Source: Phycisphaerales bacterium
Lineage (GTDB): Bacteria; Planctomycetota; Phycisphaerae; Phycisphaerales; UBA1924
Reading direction: 5' to 3'
DNA length: 64,000 nt
NCBI GenBank assembly: GCA_020847535.1
Contig: JADLBU010000002.1
Coordinates: forward strand, 1 to 64,000
Positions within the stretch are counted from its first letter, which is position 1. The number at the start of each line of letters is the position of its first letter. Below are positions 1-6,118 of the stretch, one piece after another. Made by a program: the position numbers and the translations under genes. The notes under the pieces are model-generated. The model did not search any database and had not been told where the DNA came from. It worked only from the letters and a program-made list of their open reading frames with translations.

Positions 1-729
1 CTCAGCGAAGAGATCCGCGTCATCCACCACCAGGTCAAGGGCGTCTACGGCAGCCTCAAGATCACCAAGGAGCTGCGGCACCGCAGAACCATCGTCAACC
101 GCAAGACCGTCGCCAGGCTCATGCGCACGCTGGGAATCCGCTCCAAGGTCGCCAGGAAGTTCCGCGTCAGGACCACCGATTCCAACCACCCCAACCCGGT
201 CGCCCCCAACCTGCTCAACCGCGGCTTCGCCTCGGCCAAGGCGCCCAACCAGGTGTGGGGGGTGGACATCACCTACATCCCGACCGATGAGGGCTTCCTC
301 TACCTGGCCGGCGTGATGGACCTCTACAGCAGGCGAATCGTCGGCTGGAGCATGGACGACTCGCTGGCCACCGACCTGGTCGAGAGGGCCATGAACGCGG
401 CTCTTCTCTCCCGGAAGCCTGCCTTTGGTCTTCTGCATCACTCCGATCGCGGCGTGCAGTACACCAGCCATCGCTACCGGGACCTGCTGGAGCGGAGCGG
501 GATAACGGCGAGCATGAGCCGCACCGGCGATTGCTACGACAACGCCGTCGTCGAGTCGTTCTGGGGCAAGCTCAAGACCGAGATGGTCCACCACGAGCAT
601 TTCACCACCAAGGCCCAGGCCCGAGCCGCGATCTACGAGTACATCGAGATGTTCTACAACCGGCAGCGGCTCCACGCCGCTCTCGGATACCTCAGCCCCC
701 AGCAGTTCGAGGAACGTAACATTGGATAG
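1..729 (+). CDS. IS3-family transposase OrfB, 5' partial
   Basis: DDE recombinase that catalyses transposition of an IS3-group element. The reading frame is open from base 1, so the N-terminus is missing; 242 residues are visible. The visible N-terminal part carries the HTH_21-like segment (HHQVKGVYGSLKIT). It is followed by an rve integrase core with the first Asp at base 265 (WGVDITYIPT), the second Asp at base 445 (HHSDRGVQYTS) and the Glu at base 553 (NAVVESFWGKLK). The C-terminus has the usual FYNRQRLHAALGYLSP motif. The triad is intact, so the enzyme may be active. OrfA and the programmed frameshift site are not in the window. Confidence 0.95.
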   Translation, partial: LSEEIRVIHHQVKGVYGSLKITKELRHRRTIVNRKTVARLMRTLGIRSKVARKFRVRTTDSNHPNPVAPNLLNRGFASAKAPNQVWGVDITYIPTDEGFLYLAGVMDLYSRRIVGWSMDDSLATDLVERAMNAALLSRKPAFGLLHHSDRGVQYTSHRYRDLLERSGITASMSRTGDCYDNAVVESFWGKLKTEMVHHEHFTTKAQARAAIYEYIEMFYNRQRLHAALGYLSPQQFEERNIG

Positions 730-762
730 AAGTCGGTCAACGGAAAATGGGTCAGGTCAATG
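1..762 (+). mobile_element. Right-hand part of an IS3-family insertion sequence
   Basis: The first 729 bases code for the IS3-type orfB transposase, and the element runs off the left edge of the window. After the stop codon, the segment up to about 762 contains GGGTCAGGTCA. Read inward on the other strand this is TGACCTGACCC, a plausible terminal inverted repeat of the TG...CA type. The left end and the target duplication are outside the window, so the right boundary is an inference. Confidence 0.6.
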
Positions 763-797
763 CAACGCACAACCACCCACGCGAGCGATGGCACGGA

Positions 798-1481
798 TCA
801 GCTTGAGCGATGCCGTGAACGCAGGCCCAACCCCATCATGAACAAGAAAAGCCCGGCCGAAGGACTTGGCACGGGGATTTGGATCGGTACATTCGCCTCG
901 GTCTCATACGCCCAAGCGACGGGTGTCATGTAATTGAGATAGTGAATCCACCCGTAGTGCCATTGATTGTCCGTCATCTTGACGCGAACGCCGAGATAGG
1001 CATCTTTGCCGATGCCCGGAGTACCCACATCAAACGTTGCATCCCAGGGATGGTGCCAGAAATACGTGCTCTGGTCGCGCCAGTTGTCAGCAGCTGTCAC
1101 GATTTCTGTAGGTTCATAATCGCGGGTCGGCATTGCTTGGAAGATCGCGTCTTTCCAGTAGATATCGACCCAATTGTTGGTTCGAGCGGTCTGTACTCCT
1201 GTCTCAGCATCAAGAAACCGCGTTCCCGGTTCGTTACTCGCGTTGTTCGGGCGATACCACTTGCCCATCGTGCCCGGTCGGCGCTCCCCCGTTTGCGTGG
1301 GCGGCTGTGTGATGTCGAGGAACGATCCAGGAGTTTCGGGATCACCGAAGGGCCTGACCCCGCTGTACCACCAGAACGTCCCGGCCGAGTTGTCGTAGAC
1401 CACCACTGCCGCGTTCGAAACCGACGTTGCGGAGGCGAGCACCGCCGTGGCTCCCATTATTCCCATAACCCTCGCAGGCAT
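798..1481 (-). CDS. Secreted protein with PSP-CTERM-like sorting tail
   Basis: Unrecognised secreted protein of 227 residues. The N-terminus is a signal peptide (MPARVMGIMGATAVLASA, then SNAAVVVY). The body is rich in Trp, Tyr and Asp. The C-terminus reads VPSPSAGLFLFMMGLGLRSR: a Pro-Ser-Pro motif, a hydrophobic stretch and an Arg cluster, which is the layout of PEP-CTERM/exosortase-type tails. The start at 1481 is chosen because GGGGAG lies 7 bases upstream; an in-frame ATG at 1496 lacks a good ribosome site. A run of 15 G lies 58-72 bases upstream of the chosen start. Function unknown. Confidence 0.75.
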   Translation of the reverse strand: MPARVMGIMGATAVLASATSVSNAAVVVYDNSAGTFWWYSGVRPFGDPETPGSFLDITQPPTQTGERRPGTMGKWYRPNNASNEPGTRFLDAETGVQTARTNNWVDIYWKDAIFQAMPTRDYEPTEIVTAADNWRDQSTYFWHHPWDATFDVGTPGIGKDAYLGVRVKMTDNQWHYGWIHYLNYMTPVAWAYETEANVPIQIPVPSPSAGLFLFMMGLGLRSRHRSS

Positions 1482-1538
1482 GGCGGAACTCCCCATGGAG
1501 GCAGGCGGGCAGCACCGCCTCCGAACACCGATACGCTA

Positions 1539-1553
1539 CCCCCCCCCCCCCCC
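1539..1553 (-). repeat. 15-base poly-G tract upstream of a secreted-protein gene
   Basis: Fifteen consecutive C on the + strand, which is G15 on the coding strand of the 798-1481 gene. The tract sits in the 5' region of that gene, where promoter elements would be expected. Length changes by slipped-strand mispairing are known for such tracts in other bacteria. Here a shift would alter spacing and not the reading frame. The exact count could also be affected by sequencing error. Confidence 0.85.
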
Positions 1554-1732
1554 TGGGTTGCAATGCTCTTTTCGCAATTTCGGTTTTCATCGCAGTTTTA
1601 CCGCAAATCCATTGTTAACTGTGCTGCATACGTGGGGCGGATGCCTGTGCGTTTGCGGAGTGTCTGCAGGCGCTGTAAGCGTCACGGAAGGCCGCTCACT
1701 TCGTTCGCGGCTCGTGTCACCCCAAAAAGGCA

Positions 1733-1759
1733 AACCCGCGGGAGGTGATCCCGCGGGTT
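1733..1759 (-). terminator. Rho-independent terminator-like hairpin
   Basis: Perfect 11-bp inverted repeat (AACCCGCGGGA / TCCCGCGGGTT) with a 5-base loop. Read on the minus strand it is followed by TTTGCCTTTTTGG, a moderately U-rich tail. It lies about 240 bp downstream of the 1997-2356 gene and in the same orientation. Confidence 0.55.
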
Positions 1760-1956
1760 GCCCGCTGCTCTCTCAATCCTCTCGGGGCCGGCACCGCGCT
1801 GCTTCCTTGCAGCGCTGCCTCCAGAGTCCGTTTCCACCGCGACCCCGCACCCCCAACCCCCACCCCCCAACCCCCACCCCCCACGACTCTCGCACCCCCC
1901 ACGTGTTTCACAGGTTCAACATGCAGGTTCCTGTCAGTACGTGTAGGGGAGGTAGA

Positions 1957-1982
1957 CACAGGCGGGACGCCTGTGCCACGAG
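1957..1982. repeat. Dispersed hairpin repeat, copy 1 (CACAGGCG-GGA-CGCCTGTG)
   Basis: 8-bp arms CACAGGCG / CGCCTGTG around the loop GGA, followed by CCACGAG. A second copy at 2575-2600 differs at only one base pair, and both strands of that pair change together (G:C to A:T). REP-like element; function unknown. Confidence 0.75.
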
Positions 1983-1996
1983 CACTTGTAGAGGTG

Positions 1997-2356
1997 TTAC
2001 TTTTTCCTGAGCGTGATCTTCACGCGGGTGACTTCGCCGCCGGGGGCGATCACTTTCTCCTGGCCCTTGCCGACATCGGCCTTGGCGGCCTGGACGAGGT
2101 AGCGGCCGGGCTTGATGGGGGCGAACTCGAAGTGGCCCCGCGGACCCGTGCGTGTCACCTTGACGACCTTGCCCTCGGCGTTGACCAGGCGCACTTCAGC
2201 GCCGGCGATCGCTGTGCCGGCGGGGTTGCTCACCAGGCCCGCGATCACGGCGGGGGCTCGCTCATCTCCGGCTTGGGCTTGGGGAGCAAAGGCGGCGAGC
2301 GCCAGTGCGCACACGATGGCGATCAGTGACCATACGGCAAGCGTTGGTTTCGACAT
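1997..2356 (-). CDS. Small secreted carboxypeptidase-regulatory-like (CnaB-type) protein
   Basis: Protein of 119 residues with a clear signal peptide (hydrophobic LAVWSLIAIVCALALAAF, cleavage near AQAGD). It is followed by a single beta-sandwich domain: GLVSNPAGTAIAGAEVRLVN, a glycine-turn region with GHFEFAPIKPGRYLVQA, and an Arg/Lys-rich end (TRVKITLRKK). This matches the carboxypeptidase regulatory-like domain, a beta-sandwich used as an accessory or adhesion module in exported proteins. Here it is the whole mature protein. AAGGAG lies 7-8 bases upstream of the ATG. Neighbours give no functional hint. Confidence 0.82.
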   Translation of the reverse strand: MSKPTLAVWSLIAIVCALALAAFAPQAQAGDERAPAVIAGLVSNPAGTAIAGAEVRLVNAEGKVVKVTRTGPRGHFEFAPIKPGRYLVQAAKADVGKGQEKVIAPGGEVTRVKITLRKK

Positions 2357-2657
2357 GCGAAACTCCTTCTACACTTCTGGATGGGCCGGCGTCTCCTGGC
2401 CGGGGTGGGGGTTGGCTCGAAGCTGGCCCCCGCCCGGCGATCAGCCTGCGCGGTGGTCGGCCGCCGGCCGCTCCTCTCCCGCGTCAGAGTCAGAACGAAG
2501 GGCTGTGGCGCGTATTGCCCGCAATCGCATGTTGTAGACAGACTGTTTCAGAACCAGGTAGCGGAGCGGCAGCACACAGGCAGGATGCCTGTGCCACGAG
2601 ATGGGGTAGGGCCGGTCCCGGTATCATGCCGCCCGGTTCTTACAGTGCCAGGGCACG
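2357..2657. other. Intergenic region, no gene recognised
   Basis: Divergent promoter region between the CnaB-type gene and the TrkA-like gene. Apart from the hairpin repeat at 2575-2600, nothing is recognised in it. Confidence 0.6.
2575..2600. repeat. Dispersed hairpin repeat, copy 2 (CACAGGCA-GGA-TGCCTGTG)
   Basis: Same structure as the copy at 1957-1982: 8-bp arms around GGA, followed by CCACGAG. The one differing base pair in the stem is compensated. It lies 58 bp upstream of the TrkA-like gene. Confidence 0.75.
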
Positions 2658-3737
2658 ATGGAACGCGCCAACCCCGACAATCTCCGTGTGCGGATAAGCC
2701 CGGGACGCCGGTTGCGGGAGCGGCTGTTTCGGGAGTGGTGCTTTTTCCAGGCGATCGTCAAGCATCGCGGGCTGAGCGTCCTGTTCCTGTTGGTGATCCT
2801 CTGGGTAGCCTCGATGCTGCTGGCCGCCGAGACGCCCGCATCCGGCGCTGCCGAAGTGGGAGCCTTTGAGCGGATCTACACGGCCTGGAGCCTGATCTTC
2901 GGCCAACCGCCGGCCGGGAACCTGCCGACCTCGTGGATGGGGCGGGCGATGCTGTTCATTCTGCCCCTGTTGGGCCTGACGGTGATCATCGATGCGATTG
3001 TCGAGATCGGCTCCATGGTGCGTGATCGCCGCGCCCACGAGCGATCCTGGTGCATGATCATGAGCCGATCCATGAAAGACCACGTCATCCTCGTCGGGCT
3101 GGGCAAGCTGGGGTACCGGACTTTTCGGATCCTTCGGCGCCTGGGGCACTCGGTCGTCATCATCGAGGGGAGCGAGCGCAACAAGTTCCTCGATGAGGTC
3201 CGCGCTGACGGCTCGCCGCTGCTGATCGGAGATGCCCGGCGCGATGAGCTGCTCCGCGAGGCGGGGGTCGAGCGAGCCCGCAGCATCATCCTTGCGACCA
3301 GCGATGACCTGGTGAATCTCGAGGCTGCGCTGGATGCCCGGCGCATGAACCCGACGATCCGCGTGGTGCTGCGCATGTTCGATCAGCAGATGGCCGACAA
3401 GGTGAGGGAGGGTTTCAATATCAAGATCGCGATGTCGCAGTCGTCGATCTCCGCGCCGGCGTTCGCGACCGCCGCGATCGAGCCGGCGATCGTCGGGAGC
3501 GTGGTCGTCTCCGATGAACTGGTGGTGATGGTCCGCTGGTCGGTGGATCGCCACCCGCAGATCGCAGGACTGACCATCTCCGAGCTGCTCGCCCGCCACG
3601 GGATGAGTGTTGTGGAGCGAACACCAGCCGGTGGAGAACGGAAGCTGTTCCCGCCCCCGGATACCCGTATCGAACGCGGGGATGAGCTGCTTCTTCAGGG
3701 CGCGTTCGAGACGTTGACCACGCTGCGCGGCGTGTGA
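2658..3737 (+). CDS. TrkA-N/RCK-domain membrane protein (ion-channel-like)
   Basis: 359 residues. Two membrane segments (about 39-56 and 97-119) flank a pore-loop-sized stretch (70-90). A Rossmann RCK/TrkA-N domain follows, with GLGKLG at 147-152, the acidic residue after the second strand in VVIIEGSE, and a C-terminal TrkA-C-like domain ending in GDELLLQGAFETL. The layout matches two-helix RCK potassium channels. However, the TxGYG selectivity filter is absent: the loop reads YTAWSLIFGQPPAGNLP. The protein may carry a different ion, be non-conducting, or work as a nucleotide sensor. There is only a weak ribosome site before the ATG. It stands alone upstream of a permease gene. Confidence 0.8.
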   Translation: MERANPDNLRVRISPGRRLRERLFREWCFFQAIVKHRGLSVLFLLVILWVASMLLAAETPASGAAEVGAFERIYTAWSLIFGQPPAGNLPTSWMGRAMLFILPLLGLTVIIDAIVEIGSMVRDRRAHERSWCMIMSRSMKDHVILVGLGKLGYRTFRILRRLGHSVVIIEGSERNKFLDEVRADGSPLLIGDARRDELLREAGVERARSIILATSDDLVNLEAALDARRMNPTIRVVLRMFDQQMADKVREGFNIKIAMSQSSISAPAFATAAIEPAIVGSVVVSDELVVMVRWSVDRHPQIAGLTISELLARHGMSVVERTPAGGERKLFPPPDTRIERGDELLLQGAFETLTTLRGV

Positions 3738-3805
3738 TCTTTGAATCAATCCCCGAATCCAAGGCAATGCTGGCGAATCGGGTGAGCAGCTACTAACCTT
3801 CGCCC

Positions 3806-4681
3806 GTGCCCAACGCCCTCGTCAACTCGCCGCTCCTTCGGCCGATCCGAGCGCTGGGCGCTTTGGTATGGATCGCCCTTCGAGGGCCCATCACCACATC
3901 CATCAAGGATTTCGGCCGCTTTGCGCGGTTCGCGTACTGGACGCTGCGCGGCATGCCGTTCGTCAAGACCTGGTCGCGCGGGGATCGGCTGCGATCGCAG
4001 CTCTTCTTCGTCGGCACGACGTCGGTGCCGGTGCTCATGATCACGGGTTCGTTCATCGGGATGATCCTGGCGATCGAGGGGTACCTGCAGTTCGCGGCGA
4101 TCGGGCAGGAGGGGCGGCTGGGCGGCGTCATCAACATCTCGCTGACCAAGCAGATCGGGCCGGTGCTCGCGGCGGTGATGCTTGCCGGGCGCGTGGGGTG
4201 TGCGCTGACGGCCGAGCTGGGCACGATGCGTGTCACCGAGCAGCTCGATGCCATGCGGGCGATGGCGGCCGATCCGATCCGGGTGCTGGTCATTCCGCGC
4301 GTGGTTGCGTGCTTCCTGATGATTCCGATTCTGACGGTGGTCTCCAACCTGTGCGGCGTCATGGGCGGGTGGTTCATCGTGACGAGGTACTTCGATGCCG
4401 ATGCGACGACGTATTGGCGATACACAGCGGAGTTCGTCGCGTGGACCGACTTGGCGAACGGCCTGGTGAAGTCGGTGGTCTTCGGGCTGATGATCGGGCT
4501 GATCTCGTGCTACAAGGGCTTTCACTGCAGGCCGGGGGCTGAGGGTGTGGGCAGGGCGACCACCGATTCGTTCGTGACCAGCTTCATGGCGATCATCATG
4601 TCGAACCTGTTCCTGGCCAAGGTGCTCAACGATCTGGATCTGATGTACCACGGCGGTCTGATGCGGAAGATCTTCAGTTGA
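3806..4681 (+). CDS. MlaE/YrbE-family ABC permease
   Basis: 291 residues, start GTG. Typical MlaE permease features: about five hydrophobic segments, the family motif region SFIGMILAIEGYLQFA, then GPVLAAVMLAGRVGCALTAELGTMRVTEQLDA and VIPRVVACFLMIPILTVVSN. MlaE permeases move phospholipids between inner and outer membranes together with an MlaF ATPase and an MCE-domain (MlaD) protein. Neither partner is adjacent here, so it must be supplied from elsewhere or the gene is a displaced paralogue. The N-terminus has an extra 40 or so residues before the first helix. Confidence 0.9.
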   Translation: MPNALVNSPLLRPIRALGALVWIALRGPITTSIKDFGRFARFAYWTLRGMPFVKTWSRGDRLRSQLFFVGTTSVPVLMITGSFIGMILAIEGYLQFAAIGQEGRLGGVINISLTKQIGPVLAAVMLAGRVGCALTAELGTMRVTEQLDAMRAMAADPIRVLVIPRVVACFLMIPILTVVSNLCGVMGGWFIVTRYFDADATTYWRYTAEFVAWTDLANGLVKSVVFGLMIGLISCYKGFHCRPGAEGVGRATTDSFVTSFMAIIMSNLFLAKVLNDLDLMYHGGLMRKIFS

Positions 4682-4687
4682 GCGGAA

Positions 4688-4715
4688 GGCACTGGGGATT
4701 GGGCACTGGGCACTT
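4688..4715. repeat. Short direct repeat (ACTGGGG/CACTGGGCACT type)
   Basis: The sequence downstream of the MlaE gene repeats GGCACTGGG-like units (GGCACTGGGGATTGGGCACTGGGCACT in content, two and a half units). It resembles a dispersed tandem family seen in many large environmental genomes. No coding role. Confidence 0.45.
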
Positions 4716-4844
4716 GTGCAGAACCAATTGGGCGGGTCCGGATAACCGGGGTGCTGGAAGGACTCATGTGGCCGATGTTCATCGGCACCCGAACGAATTC
4801 CTTGATCCCGGCCGCCCTGGCCGGTCGAACGTATATGTAGAAGC

Positions 4845-5135
4845 ATGAGCATCATCGGCACCAACACCACGCAGTCGGTCGCCGGGCTCGGGCAGGCCGA
4901 GCGGGTTGCGACGCGCGAGGTTGCCAAGCGCGAGGCCGACAAGTCGGCGGGTCGCAGGGCGATCCGGGATGAGGTGGACTTGGTGGTGAGCAACACCGAG
5001 GGCGCCGATGCCGTCCGCTCCCTGAAGGGGAACAAGGACGAGGAGACGCGCGAGGACAAGCAGGAGCATCCGGCGTACGCCAAGCCCAAGGCGATGTCGG
5101 AGGGTGATCGCCCGAGTATCGATGTGCAGGCGTGA
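4845..5135 (+). CDS. Small charged hypothetical protein
   Basis: 96 residues, soluble and highly charged (Lys, Arg, Glu and Asp dominate from residue 19 on). No signal peptide and no membrane segment. The first 18 residues are uncharged and Ser/Thr/Gly-rich (MSIIGTNTTQSVAGLGQA). I do not recognise a family. No clear Shine-Dalgarno precedes the ATG. It is flanked by intergenic sequence on both sides and converges on the 5243-5923 gene. Support for it being real comes from the unbroken frame and from amino-acid use typical of a disordered or coiled small protein. Confidence 0.6.
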   Translation: MSIIGTNTTQSVAGLGQAERVATREVAKREADKSAGRRAIRDEVDLVVSNTEGADAVRSLKGNKDEETREDKQEHPAYAKPKAMSEGDRPSIDVQA

Positions 5136-5152
5136 ACTCTGCGGGAACGAAA

Positions 5153-5184
5153 ACGGCCGTCGTGCTCTTGGCAGCGCCGGCCGT
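5153..5184. terminator. Possible bidirectional terminator between convergent genes
   Basis: 7-bp arms ACGGCCG / CGGCCGT separated by 18 bases, preceded by GAAAA on the + strand. It lies between two convergent genes. There is no strong U-run, so this is a weak call. Confidence 0.35.
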
Positions 5185-5242
5185 GAAATCCGCGCACGGC
5201 GTGGTAGCCGCACGCGAACATGAGAGAGCTTGAAGAATCCGA

Positions 5243-5923
5243 TCAGCGGCGGCGGCGCAGGGCAGCCAGGGGGAGCAGCACAAGGGCGGCGGCCGGCGAT
5301 GGGACCGTGATCGTCAGGTCATCGATGATCAGCCGCGGTGCGGAGTACTCGCTGCCGTAGGTCGCGAACAGGTTGAGGGTGTCGAAGTACACACCGCTGA
5401 CCGCGAGCGTGTCGGTGGTGACGTTGTCGCGTCCGCCGTTGTTGGCGATCGTCAGGGACTCGGTGGCGACCAGGGCTCCGTTGCGGCGGGCCTCGAGATG
5501 GAACTGGATCCCGCCCCAGGGGCCGTTCTCGTAGAACGCCATCTCGACCGAGGCGGCATTGGCGAGATCATCGAGGGTCATCGTCATGCGCGAGAACGCG
5601 CCAAGCGAGAGGTTGGGTCCGGGGATGAACACCGTCCCGAACGTCATTGTGTTCGCCGGGCTCGCCCAGCCCGGAAAGTCATCGAAGAGGTAGGTCGAAT
5701 CCTCGATGAACAGGCCATTGCCGGTGTCCGACGGCAGGAACGTTGATCCGTCGGGGAAGACACCATCGACACCGTTGACATCGGAGTACGTGATGCCCTT
5801 GTACGCCAGGCTAGTCCCAAGGAACCCCTCGGCCAGATCGTCATAGCCCGAGACGGTCGTCTGGGCGAGCCCGGCGGGGGCCAGAGCGGCGAGCATGAGC
5901 ATCGAAACCGTCAGATTCTTCAT
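5243..5923 (-). CDS. Secreted protein with PSP-CTERM-like sorting tail
   Basis: 226 residues. The start at 5923 is chosen because AGGAG lies 6 bases upstream and the product then opens with a clean signal peptide (MKNLTVSMLMLAALAPAGLA, then QTTVSGYDDL). Upstream in-frame extensions have no signal sequence. The body looks like a beta-rich jelly-roll (repeated DDLTI and TMTLDDL strands, with GNGL, FPGW and PRLIIDDLTI). The C-terminus reads VPSPAAALVLLPLAALRRRR, the PSP-hydrophobic-Arg layout also seen in the 798-1481 product. It is probably exported and anchored or sorted at the cell surface. Function unknown. Confidence 0.8.
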   Translation of the reverse strand: MKNLTVSMLMLAALAPAGLAQTTVSGYDDLAEGFLGTSLAYKGITYSDVNGVDGVFPDGSTFLPSDTGNGLFIEDSTYLFDDFPGWASPANTMTFGTVFIPGPNLSLGAFSRMTMTLDDLANAASVEMAFYENGPWGGIQFHLEARRNGALVATESLTIANNGGRDNVTTDTLAVSGVYFDTLNLFATYGSEYSAPRLIIDDLTITVPSPAAALVLLPLAALRRRR

Positions 5924-6118
5924 TCCAACTCCTAGTGAGCACACAGTTTCCCCAGATCCCCACCCCCACAAGGCCCGGCGGATACCTGCGGTATTGGTGA
6001 GAACGATTCGTGCCCAAGGGCTTGCAGGTTGCAGCGCACTGCCAGAACACCTCTCGCGGGTGTAGATGCGTGATTTGCCTCGATTTCCACGGGGAGCGGC
6101 TTGGCGGCGATCGCCCAA

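Larger units (their letters stand above)
1482..1996. other. Intergenic region with homopolymer, hairpin and C-rich repeats
   Basis: No gene recognised. It holds the G15 tract (1539-1553), a terminator-like hairpin (1733-1759), a low-complexity C-rich stretch around 1850-1905 made of repeated ACCCCCC/ACCCCCA units, and one copy of a dispersed palindrome (1957-1982). Confidence 0.6.

Noticed and set aside
1539..1590. Coding-phase variation through the G tract, with a start at 1590
   Set aside because: In the frame needed to join the secreted-protein gene, a TAG codon follows the tract immediately, and the tract lies upstream of the real start.
2640..5221. Minus-strand frames of 375 and 491 codons
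   Set aside because: They cross the TrkA-like and MlaE genes in antisense and have His/Arg/Gln-rich nonsense composition.
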